Origin: an uncultured Bacilli bacterium
GTDB taxonomy: Bacteria; Bacillota_I; Bacilli_A; RF39; UBA660
Assembly (NCBI GenBank): GCA_934155185.1
Contig: CAKPGT010000006.1
Span: 1-53,986 of the forward strand
Reading direction: 5' to 3'
Length of the DNA stretch: 53,986 nucleotides
The first letter of the stretch is position 1; each line of letters begins with the position of its first letter. Below the pieces are notes generated by a model. That model did not search any database, was not told where the DNA came from, and was given only the letters and a program-made list of their open reading frames with translations. A program made the position numbers and the translations under genes. Of this stretch, positions 17,650 through 25,422 are shown one piece after another.

Positions 17650-18895
17650 ATGAACATTGATCTTTATAATTTTCTTTTTCCTTGTTATATTCTTTTTTAT
17701 AGTACTCTTCTAACGTTATTCCCTTGTTTTTAAGTGTGGTAGCTAATTTTTTGCCAACATATCTAAGATGCCATACTTCATTTTCATATCCGGTTATATT
17801 TTCTTTTCCAACAGGATATCGTACTATAAAACCATACTTTGGTGCTAGCTTTATTAAGGTCTTATATTCATCAGTTCTAGAATTTGACATATTTGAATTT
17901 TTATTTGTAGTTATTACAAAATCAATAGCTAAACCAATATTATGTTCTGATGCGCCAGCCGGAGCAGCCGTGCTAGGATAACTTTTATATAGATAATCTG
18001 ATGTTTGAAATGTTCTATAAGTATATGTTGCAATGAAATAATAATTTTTGCCCCTTGGAGCCTCTTTTGCAACAGCCTTTTTAAGTTTTACATATTGGTT
18101 GTATGTTTTTTTTTCAAGTGTTTGGTTTTTACCTTTTTCATTTGTAAAGTTAACTAGTTTATAATTATTAATATCATTTTTTGAAATTTTATTACATTTA
18201 TTTACTAAAATTTGATATTTATTTACAATTCTAAATTTAATGTTTTTTGTTTTGTAACCGGTTTTAGATACTATTACTTTATCACTTTTTATGGAATTGT
18301 AAGTTATTTTAAATGTTTTACTTTTACTACTTAACGTTTGTTTTTTTCCATTTGCACTAATAGTTACGCCAGAAGTAGTATTACAAATAATTTTTGTTCC
18401 AGCTACGATAACGTTATTACCATTAATTTTTATTGGTGTGCCACCACTAGTTTTACACGAAAGGCTTAGTTTTTTAGGCATTTTAACATCAAAACTTTTT
18501 CTTAAGATTTTTCCATTATAAGAATAAATAATTGTTATAGTGTCACTTTTTGAACATGAAATTTCATACTCATGCCTATAGTTGGTTGCTAGTGATGGTG
18601 TATATCTAGAACTTTTTTTAGTAGAGATTTTTTTTCTAGTGCATGAATTATTTTGTGATATAAAATTAATTGTCGGAGATTGTTCTTTGGTTGACCCTAC
18701 TACACAATTGAATTTTTTACCCGATATTCTGGTCTCATTACATCCTATGAAAGGCTGCGCTCCTACATATAGTCCCTTTAACGATATTGTATTAGTACTC
18801 ATTAATATTGAATTAAGTCCTATTAAAATGCTAATTGATAGTATTACAAGTGATATATACATTAGAATATATATATTTTTATTATTGTTTTTCAT
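17648..18895 (-). CDS. VanY-family D-alanyl-D-alanine carboxypeptidase, membrane-anchored
   Basis: A 415-residue protein with an N-terminal anchor (YILMYISLVILSISILIGL). An exported, Cys-containing beta-rich region (about 35-225) is followed by a VanY domain. Catalytic landmarks are TYTYRTFQTSDYLY near 297, SEHNIGLAIDF near 320 (zinc His and Asp), and ENEVWHLRYVG near 378 (catalytic Glu and zinc His), with GFIVRYPVGKENITGY between. It is expected to trim the terminal D-Ala of peptidoglycan stem peptides outside the membrane. The ATG follows AAAGGAGATTG. It lies 15 bases behind the paralog upstream, so the two form an operon. Confidence 0.93.
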   Translation of the reverse strand: MKNNNKNIYILMYISLVILSISILIGLNSILMSTNTISLKGLYVGAQPFIGCNETRISGKKFNCVVGSTKEQSPTINFISQNNSCTRKKISTKKSSRYTPSLATNYRHEYEISCSKSDTITIIYSYNGKILRKSFDVKMPKKLSLSCKTSGGTPIKINGNNVIVAGTKIICNTTSGVTISANGKKQTLSSKSKTFKITYNSIKSDKVIVSKTGYKTKNIKFRIVNKYQILVNKCNKISKNDINNYKLVNFTNEKGKNQTLEKKTYNQYVKLKKAVAKEAPRGKNYYFIATYTYRTFQTSDYLYKSYPSTAAPAGASEHNIGLAIDFVITTNKNSNMSNSRTDEYKTLIKLAPKYGFIVRYPVGKENITGYENEVWHLRYVGKKLATTLKNKGITLEEYYKKEYNKEKENYKDQCS

Positions 18896-18910
18896 GTCAA
18901 TCTCCTTTTA

Positions 18911-19741
18911 TCATTCAAAGTATTCTTCTAGCGCTAAATTATTTTTTGTTAGGTATTTAGCAACACTCCTACCAACATATCTTAGATGATCTGGCCTATA
19001 ATAATACCCTGTTATTTTTTCCTTATCTTGCGGGTAACGAATAATAAATCCGTACAAGTAGGCAATGTTTTTAAGATATGAATATTCATCACTTTCATAA
19101 TTTGTTTTAACTTTCTTATTGCTCTTTGAAATAGTAAAGTCAAACGAAAGCCTTGTATTATGCTCTGATATTCCGGCAGTCTCTAAATACTCATATTTTG
19201 TTTTATTTATATTAAATAGCAAGTCTGATTCTTCAAATGTTCTAAAACCAGAAGTTATGTTTATATAGTACCCTCTTTTTAATAAATTTTCTTTTAATTT
19301 TACAAAGTTATTATATGTTTCCTTTTCAAGTTTAATTGTACCATATAGGTTATCTTTAACGTCAACTAATTTATAATTACTAACTATTTGCTCAGTAATT
19401 TTATTTGCTTTATTAACTAATATTAAATACTTATCGCTATCTTCATACCTAGCATATGATTTTAGTTCGTTGCTATATTTATTTAAAACTTCAATGTTAA
19501 CATATTCGTTTTTTGAACTTGCGACAAGACCTTTTATTTTACCTATTTCTTTTGTTTCATACTCATTTAATACATAAAATAAAATGGCTCCAAACAAAAT
19601 TGCACTACACATATATACTGTAATTTTTTTGTATATACTAGGCTTCTTTTTTTTGATAGCAGAATTTAATATTACTTTTTCTGCATCACTTTCAAAGAGA
19701 AACTCAGTTTTACATTCATCCACCTTTTTATACTTTTCCAT
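18911..19741 (-). CDS. VanY-family paralog lacking the catalytic Glu
   Basis: A 276-residue protein with a cytoplasmic tail of about 35 residues, one anchor helix (ITVYMCSAILFGAILFYVL) and a VanY domain. SGFRTFEESD, SEHNTRLSFDF (zinc His and Asp kept) and GFIIRYPQDKEKITGY are all recognisable, but the final motif is YRPDHLRYVG. The Glu of the usual E-x-W-H is Arg, and the Trp is Asp, while the zinc His is kept. In this metallopeptidase group that Glu is the catalytic base, so the protein may bind stem peptides without cleaving them. It is upstream of, and presumably co-transcribed with, the intact paralog. Confidence 0.85.
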   Translation of the reverse strand: MEKYKKVDECKTEFLFESDAEKVILNSAIKKKKPSIYKKITVYMCSAILFGAILFYVLNEYETKEIGKIKGLVASSKNEYVNIEVLNKYSNELKSYARYEDSDKYLILVNKANKITEQIVSNYKLVDVKDNLYGTIKLEKETYNNFVKLKENLLKRGYYINITSGFRTFEESDLLFNINKTKYEYLETAGISEHNTRLSFDFTISKSNKKVKTNYESDEYSYLKNIAYLYGFIIRYPQDKEKITGYYYRPDHLRYVGRSVAKYLTKNNLALEEYFE

Positions 19742-19859
19742 ACACTCACCTATACTTACACAAAAATTATATCATAAAGTAAAAAAAAGTAAATATTTCT
19801 TAGTTTTACACAAAAAGTTGATTAATCATGTTATAATTTACGTATAGGATGTGGTTTTA

Positions 19860-20885
19860 ATGAAAAAAGATTTATTCGAGATTAGTAGAAAAAAAATAGA
19901 AGATAAAGTAAACGAAATTTTAGATAAAGAAATTGAAAAATATTCTGATAATGAGTTTATAAAGGATTCACTAGATGAAATAAAAAGATTATCAAAAGGC
20001 GGTAAAAGAGTTAGAGGGTATTTGGTTAAATTAGGTGCTATGTTATTTGGAAAAGATGATGATGACTATACTTCTTTAGCAGCAGCTTTAGAGATATTTC
20101 AAACTGCTATACTTATTCATGATGATATAATAGATGAAGCAGATAAAAGACGTGGTATGGAAACTATTAATTCTAAATATAGGGGGCATATAGGTATTTC
20201 TAAAGCCATATGTATAGGTGATTTAGGGTTCTTCATATCATATAGAATAATTAGTAATTTAAATCTTAGTAAGGAACTTAAAGAAGAAATTTCAAAAGTA
20301 TATTCAAAAACGCTTCATAATACAGTAAATGGTGAAATAATAGATGTTGAACTACCTTTAAAAGATACTAATTATCACAAGAATATGAGTGATAAAATAA
20401 TTTATGATATATATGTTAATAAAACAGCTTGGTATACTATTATAGGACCAATATTAATAGGTGCAGCAAGTGCTAATGCAAGTTACGAAGATAAGAAAAA
20501 ATTAATTGAAATGGGTACTAATTTAGGAATTGCTTTTCAAATAAAAGATGACTTGTTAGGACTTTATTCAAGTTATAATGATATGGGAAAAACATTAAAT
20601 GATATAAAGGAAGGAAAGCAAACTATAATATATAAATATGCACTAGATAGGGCAAACAAAGAAGAATTAGAAACCATTGAAAAATATTATGGCAACGCAA
20701 ATATAGATGCCAATGGAAATAAAATAATAACAGAATTATTTGATAAGCTAGGTGCAAAAGAAAATGCAGAAAAATTGGTATTAGAGTATACAAATAAAGG
20801 CATAGAAATAATAGATAATATGAATGTTAAAAACAAAGAGTTATTTACTGAGTTTGCAAATTATTTATTAAAGAGAAATAATTAA
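19860..20885 (+). CDS. Polyprenyl synthase (trans-isoprenyl diphosphate synthase)
   Basis: A 341-residue prenyltransferase. GGKRVRGYL near residue 47, the first aspartate-rich motif LIHDDIIDEADKRRG near 80, the NGEIIDVEL helix, KTAWYTIIGP and the second aspartate-rich region FQIKDDLLG near 222 with KTLNDIKEGKQT are in family order. It condenses isopentenyl diphosphate onto an allylic primer to make an all-trans prenyl diphosphate. Chain length is not readable from the sequence; geranylgeranyl to heptaprenyl are all possible. The start is the ATG after AGGATGTGG. It is 21 bases ahead of the transglutaminase-like gene, suggesting an operon. Confidence 0.93.
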   Translation: MKKDLFEISRKKIEDKVNEILDKEIEKYSDNEFIKDSLDEIKRLSKGGKRVRGYLVKLGAMLFGKDDDDYTSLAAALEIFQTAILIHDDIIDEADKRRGMETINSKYRGHIGISKAICIGDLGFFISYRIISNLNLSKELKEEISKVYSKTLHNTVNGEIIDVELPLKDTNYHKNMSDKIIYDIYVNKTAWYTIIGPILIGAASANASYEDKKKLIEMGTNLGIAFQIKDDLLGLYSSYNDMGKTLNDIKEGKQTIIYKYALDRANKEELETIEKYYGNANIDANGNKIITELFDKLGAKENAEKLVLEYTNKGIEIIDNMNVKNKELFTEFANYLLKRNN

Positions 20886-20906
20886 AATAGGTAGGGGATG
20901 ATATAA

Positions 20907-22583
20907 ATGAATAATCTAGATATAAGCGAAAAAAAGAATTATACATATTTTGTTTCAGAGTCTTTAATAAATGAACTTGAAAAAAGTGAAAAAGTAGATG
21001 TTTATGGGCATGAAGTGAATATTAAATTTTTAAAGCTAATTTTGCAAGACGAAACATGCTTTTCTTATGCAAAAAGATATTTTAAAGATGAAATAAGGAG
21101 CTTTAGAATTAGTGCGGTAAAAGATGATAGCATAATTGGAAATCTGTTTCACCCAAAAGGCTTAATAATAAAGGGCATTGATATATTAATTGAAAATAAT
21201 GACCTAAAACTATCAAATGAAGAAGAAAAAAGATTTAGCGAGCTAAAAGAAATTATAAATTTTAATAAGTTTTTAGATTTAAATAATGATAAAGTTTATG
21301 ATATAGAAATAGAAAATATAAAGTATAGTATATTAGTAAAGGATATAATTAATTTTTTTAGCATAATTGATAGTGAGTATGATAAAATATGCTTTGATGA
21401 TAGCATTAAAGAAATTTATGGAATTCCAAAAAAACATTTTGCTTATGCAGCATATATGTATGTCTCACAAAAGAACTTATTAACTAGGTATGATGCTCCA
21501 AAAAAGATGTGTGAAAGATATAATGAAATTAGACTAGGTAAAAAAATAGATATATATGCTATAAATAAAATATTAAAGACGACTGATACGAAATATAAAG
21601 ACGTTAAAATTAGTGATGAGTTATATAAAGCAATATTTGATGGGATGCCAAGTACATTTGAACCTTTAGAAAAGGCTATTTATATCTACATAAAGATGTG
21701 TAAAATATTAACGTATGACAGTGAGTATTTTGCTTCTAATAATGTTGGCTATTCTACGTTAAAACATTTAGATCCGAATTATGTATTTAACATCACTCCA
21801 GAAAATAATGAAGCAGTTTGCTTTGAATTTAACTTGATTTATTCTAAACTTTTGTCAGAACTTAAAATAAATTTTGAAACTTATTATGGGAATGGAGTTT
21901 ATGGTCGTGGACATGCTAATCTAAAATTTAGATATGAAGATTATATAATATTTTCAGATGCTATTTTAAACACAATTAAAAGTGACCTTACTTATGCAAA
22001 ATTAAATCAACCATTAAGGGGTTTAAAATGCGAAAACGTAAGTAGTGATACTGTAGATGAGTTTAATAAGATATTTAATAAAGTTTATGAGATAATTATT
22101 AATCAAGAAAATAAAAAGGAAGGGCGAAACGTACATGTACATACTTATGATGAACTTGTTAGTGAATATAATAAACATACAAAAAATATTAAGAGCATTG
22201 ATTTAATAGAAAAAATATCAATATTGTTATCAAAACTTAGCAGTTTAGAGCTTAAACAGATTGACTACTTTTCTTATGTGCTTCAATTAAGAAAAATATT
22301 GTTTAATGAAGAAGAAAGAATTAATAATATATCTGCCGTAATAATGTCAAGAAAAGTTGGCCCTAGCTACGATTTGAAAAAAGTACCTTGTATGATAATT
22401 ACTGTAAACGAAGATGGATTTTTGACAAACCCAGATAAAAACAAATACTATTGTCTTGAAAACAAAGGAATATTGATTCCTATTACACCAGAGGAATTAA
22501 AAGAAGAATTTGATAGTGAAAAGTTAAAATATATAAGTGATATATCAGTTCCAGGATTTGATAATAAAGGAGTTAGCAAATGA
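20907..22583 (+). CDS. Large protein with a transglutaminase-like Cys-His-Asp core (paralog 1)
   Basis: A soluble 558-residue protein without signal peptide. An N-terminal helical half (about 1-245) leads to EKAIYIYIKMCKILTYDSEYF near 255, then EAVCFEFN (Cys305), GRGHANLKFRYEDY (His336) and IIFSDA (Asp351). Cys, His and Asp at these spacings, after a helix ending in an LTYD-type motif, is the layout of the transglutaminase-like superfamily. The C-terminal part (375-558) is unlike anything I recognise. The paralog at 22921 shares the same layout. The ATG follows GGTAGGGGATG. It probably works in the cytosol as a protease, amidase or cross-linking enzyme; the substrate is unknown. Confidence 0.8.
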   Translation: MNNLDISEKKNYTYFVSESLINELEKSEKVDVYGHEVNIKFLKLILQDETCFSYAKRYFKDEIRSFRISAVKDDSIIGNLFHPKGLIIKGIDILIENNDLKLSNEEEKRFSELKEIINFNKFLDLNNDKVYDIEIENIKYSILVKDIINFFSIIDSEYDKICFDDSIKEIYGIPKKHFAYAAYMYVSQKNLLTRYDAPKKMCERYNEIRLGKKIDIYAINKILKTTDTKYKDVKISDELYKAIFDGMPSTFEPLEKAIYIYIKMCKILTYDSEYFASNNVGYSTLKHLDPNYVFNITPENNEAVCFEFNLIYSKLLSELKINFETYYGNGVYGRGHANLKFRYEDYIIFSDAILNTIKSDLTYAKLNQPLRGLKCENVSSDTVDEFNKIFNKVYEIIINQENKKEGRNVHVHTYDELVSEYNKHTKNIKSIDLIEKISILLSKLSSLELKQIDYFSYVLQLRKILFNEEERINNISAVIMSRKVGPSYDLKKVPCMIITVNEDGFLTNPDKNKYYCLENKGILIPITPEELKEEFDSEKLKYISDISVPGFDNKGVSK

Positions 22584-22789
22584 TAAAAAAGTTAAGAAAT
22601 ATAAATGAAAAACTAATTAAGTTAAATGAAAATAATAAAGATGAATATGAAAAACAAGTATTAATAAGTAAACTATTAAAAGAAGATGATTGCTTTTTAA
22701 AAATCGATATAGAATATGCATATGCAATACTTAGAGATTTAGGTATAGACGAAAAAGATTTAAAAAAAGTTTACTATGAACTTATATAA
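22580..22789 (+). CDS. Small acidic helical protein coupled to the transglutaminase-like gene
   Basis: A 69-residue protein whose ATG overlaps the stop of the preceding gene (ATGA). It is highly charged and helical (NEKLIKLNENNKDEYEKQVL) and ends IDEKDLKKVYYELI. No family is recognised. It sits within the same transcript, before a terminator, so it may be a partner of paralog 1; the second paralog has no equivalent. Confidence 0.75.
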   Translation: MIKKLRNINEKLIKLNENNKDEYEKQVLISKLLKEDDCFLKIDIEYAYAILRDLGIDEKDLKKVYYELI

Positions 22790-22811
22790 AGCCGTATTGG
22801 CTTTTTATTTT
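22788..22811 (+). terminator. Terminator of the prenyl synthase/transglutaminase-like operon
   Basis: AAAGCC/GGCTTT stem over a five-base loop, followed by TTATTTT. Confidence 0.75.
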
Positions 22812-22920
22812 GCAATACTTTACATTTTTGTTTACACAAAATTGCTTATAATATAGTATATAAGCTTCTTTTTTGCTAATATTAATTTGGAGTGTTATAA
22901 CTGTTGGGAGGTGATATAGT

Positions 22921-24639
22921 GTGGAAAAATTATCACTACAGGAAGAGATAAATTCTAATAAAGGTTTAAGACAAAGAATTAAATATACATGTTTTGTTGA
23001 GCAAAGTGAATTAGAAAAAATTAAGGAATCTGACACAATTGAGATAAGAGGGGAGCATATTAGTTTATATTTCTTAAAAAACATGCTTAAAAACAAGCAG
23101 TACCTAGAGTATATTAGGAAATTTTTTAACAATGAAATTGAAAAGTTTTATATATGTTCAGTATATAATAATGATACTATAGGAAATGTAAGTTATACTA
23201 AATCTTCTTTAATAGATGCAATGAAACTTTTAATTGATAGTAATGAAATAGTATTATCAAAAGATGAAGAAGGTGAATATAAAAAACTTAAAGATTTGAT
23301 TAGTTTTAATAAATTTTTGGATAAAACTAAAAGCGAGTATTATTCTATCTCAATTGACAATAAAAAATATGCATTTCCTGTAAGTAGCCTGGTTTATATT
23401 ATGACTATGGATGATAAACTGTTTAATTATATATGTACTGATAATTCTGTTAAGTATATTGATGGGGTTCCAAAAGCTCATTTTATATATGCTGCATATA
23501 AGTATTTCAGTAAATCGGGTGTATTTTATAATTATGATATCCCAGAGAAAATATATGATAGATTTGAGGAGATCAGAAATTCTCAAAAAATTGATATAGA
23601 TGCTCTAAATAAAATTTTAAAGACTGAAGGAACCAAACATAAAGAATTTGAAATTAGCAGTGATTTAAGGGAAACAATATTAGGTGATATGCCTAAATTC
23701 ATTAGTGATATTGAAAAGGCTATATATATTTATATAAGAATGTGTAAAACATTAACATACGATGAAGAATACTATGCAGCTGAACAAAGAGGGATTCCTG
23801 CTATAAGACATAAAAATATTAGTTATATTTCAAAGGTAACCTCCAAAAATAACAGTGTAGTATGTTTTGAATTTAATATTATTTATGCTAAGTTTTTAGA
23901 TGAACTTGGAATTAAGTTTAAAACAATATATAAAGGTGTAATGGACGAACTTTATGGAGAGGGACATGCATACTTAGATTTTAGGTATGGAAAATATTTA
24001 GTTAGAGCAGATTCAGTAACGTCCATTTTAAGAGGCGACCTTGCACAGGCTAAGGTAAATAGTCCATTAAAAGGTTTAAAAAGTTTTAATAGAAATATTG
24101 ATACATATAAAGAATTTAATGAACTGGTAGATAGGGTATATAGATATATTATAAGTAAGGAGAGCGAGAAGAAATCTTTGCATGTAGAAACCTTTGAAGA
24201 AATTATATCTAAGTACATTAAGAAAACTAATAATGTAAGAGAAGTTAGTTTAGAGGAAAGATTATCGATATTAATTGATAAGGTTAACTCTTCTAAAATG
24301 GTTGGTATTGACTCAATATCATATGCACTTCAACTTGAAGAAATTTTATTTAGTACTGCCGAGCATAAAAATAATATATTTGTTACAGTATTAAGAAGAA
24401 ATAATTACTATAAAGGAGAAAAAATGATGTCTCCTTGCATTATATTTACTCTTAACTCTAGAGGACATTTAAGTAATGATGGAAAAAATGTATATTATTA
24501 CTTTAGCCCAAATAATGATTTAATGCTAATTACCCAAGAAGAACTTCAGGAGAAGTTTGATAGTGGGGAGCTTGAATATATAGGACTAAATAGTCCTCTA
24601 ATCCCTGAGATAAATGAAAAGAATGGCGTAAGAAAATAA
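22921..24639 (+). CDS. Large protein with a transglutaminase-like Cys-His-Asp core (paralog 2)
   Basis: A 572-residue paralog of the 20907 gene, aligned over its whole length (shared FNKFLD, GVPKAHFIYAAYKY, NKILKT, EKAIYIYIRMCKTLTYDEEYY, LRG...PLKGLKS). The putative triad is kept: Cys315 in SVVCFEFN, His349 in GEGHAYLDFRYGKY, Asp364 in RADSV. The surrounding sequence has drifted, so this is an old duplication, and conservation of the triad suggests selection for catalysis. It starts with a GTG after a very strong GGGAGGTGAT site and has its own upstream region after the terminator at 22788. Confidence 0.8.
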   Translation: MEKLSLQEEINSNKGLRQRIKYTCFVEQSELEKIKESDTIEIRGEHISLYFLKNMLKNKQYLEYIRKFFNNEIEKFYICSVYNNDTIGNVSYTKSSLIDAMKLLIDSNEIVLSKDEEGEYKKLKDLISFNKFLDKTKSEYYSISIDNKKYAFPVSSLVYIMTMDDKLFNYICTDNSVKYIDGVPKAHFIYAAYKYFSKSGVFYNYDIPEKIYDRFEEIRNSQKIDIDALNKILKTEGTKHKEFEISSDLRETILGDMPKFISDIEKAIYIYIRMCKTLTYDEEYYAAEQRGIPAIRHKNISYISKVTSKNNSVVCFEFNIIYAKFLDELGIKFKTIYKGVMDELYGEGHAYLDFRYGKYLVRADSVTSILRGDLAQAKVNSPLKGLKSFNRNIDTYKEFNELVDRVYRYIISKESEKKSLHVETFEEIISKYIKKTNNVREVSLEERLSILIDKVNSSKMVGIDSISYALQLEEILFSTAEHKNNIFVTVLRRNNYYKGEKMMSPCIIFTLNSRGHLSNDGKNVYYYFSPNNDLMLITQEELQEKFDSGELEYIGLNSPLIPEINEKNGVRK

Positions 24640-24683
24640 CTATAAAGTATGCGCAAAATAAATTTTATGAAAGGAATGATAAT

Positions 24684-25313
24684 ATGAATATAGATGAATT
24701 AGCTAGTTATGATAATTTAAGAGATGATGCTAAGAGTGTTTTAAATAGTGCAATGGATGTTTATTGGCATATAAAAGACACTGAAATAAAAAAGAAGGTC
24801 AAAGATTTATATAATAATGAAGAAGAGTATGTTTTTACTAAAATTGATAAAAAGATTATTTCTTTATATTTAGCGTGTTTTCTAGCAGATACTGGTTTAA
24901 AGGAAAAACTAAGTGAATATAGTGATATAAATGAAAAATACATACTTTCATTTTTAGGAATAGTGAATGAAAACATAAAACCTTTATATTATGAAAACTA
25001 TAAACCTTTTTATGAAATGGAATTTAAAAATATAATTAAAGATATGTTACAAAGAAAGCAAAAATTCTTTGAAACAGAAAAGATAGATTCTCAGGCTATA
25101 TATTTTCTTATGAGAGATATAAAAATATCAGGCTCAAATATATTAAATTATCTATCCCGTTGTTATACGAACGAAAAATTTTTATGTAAGCATCCAAGCT
25201 TTGATAAAATAATGAAAAGTATTTTATTACATGAAAACAGTACTCAAAGAGAAGAAAAGAAATTATCAGATTATGATTTTTGGTTTGATAACTCGTATAG
25301 GCATTTTAAGTAA
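24684..25313 (+). CDS. Helical protein of unknown function upstream of clpB
   Basis: A 209-residue soluble all-helical protein. The opening (IDELASYDNLRDDAKSVLNSAMDVYWHI) and an internal DSQAIYFLMRDIKISGSNILNYL segment have the flavour of a Clp N-domain (helical repeats with a leucine-ending -ILNYL), but the match is weak. The neighbour clpB lacks its N-domain, which makes the idea tempting; however a CIRCE-controlled promoter separates them, so they are not one transcript only. The ATG follows GAAAGGAATGAT. Confidence 0.7.
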   Translation: MNIDELASYDNLRDDAKSVLNSAMDVYWHIKDTEIKKKVKDLYNNEEEYVFTKIDKKIISLYLACFLADTGLKEKLSEYSDINEKYILSFLGIVNENIKPLYYENYKPFYEMEFKNIIKDMLQRKQKFFETEKIDSQAIYFLMRDIKISGSNILNYLSRCYTNEKFLCKHPSFDKIMKSILLHENSTQREEKKLSDYDFWFDNSYRHFK

Positions 25314-25328
25314 ATAAAAGGCATTAAA

Positions 25329-25355
25329 TTAGCACTCTATATTGACAAGTGCTAA
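25329..25355 (+). promoter_or_regulatory. CIRCE element (HrcA operator)
   Basis: TTAGCACTC, nine bases, then AAGTGCTAA: the CIRCE inverted repeat with one mismatch in the right arm. It overlaps the -35 box of the clpB promoter. HrcA repression, relieved on heat shock, is the known role of this site. Confidence 0.95.
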
Positions 25356-25370
25356 TTTTTGTTATATAAT
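25342..25370 (+). promoter_or_regulatory. clpB promoter
   Basis: Consensus TTGACA at 25342-25347, a 17-base spacer and TATAAT at 25365-25370. The -35 box lies inside the CIRCE element, so HrcA binding would block polymerase. Confidence 0.93.
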
Positions 25371-25422
25371 GCATTTAGTGCAATATGAGAATGCATAATA
25401 ATATTTGTGAGGGGTGATAATT

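Noticed and set aside
17724..17981. Plus-strand frame within the VanY region, and similar ones at 18582 and 19584
   Set aside because: They are mirror frames of the two minus-strand peptidases and lack ribosome sites.
20907..24639. Paralog pair considered as a toxin-antitoxin or defence module
   Set aside because: There is no nuclease, NTPase or other defence-type domain, and the first copy is tied to a prenyl synthase gene; the sequence gives no support.
25329..25363. Hairpin with a following T run read as a terminator for the 24684 gene
   Set aside because: The arms match CIRCE and overlap a near-consensus promoter. Some termination is possible but the operator role explains the sequence better.
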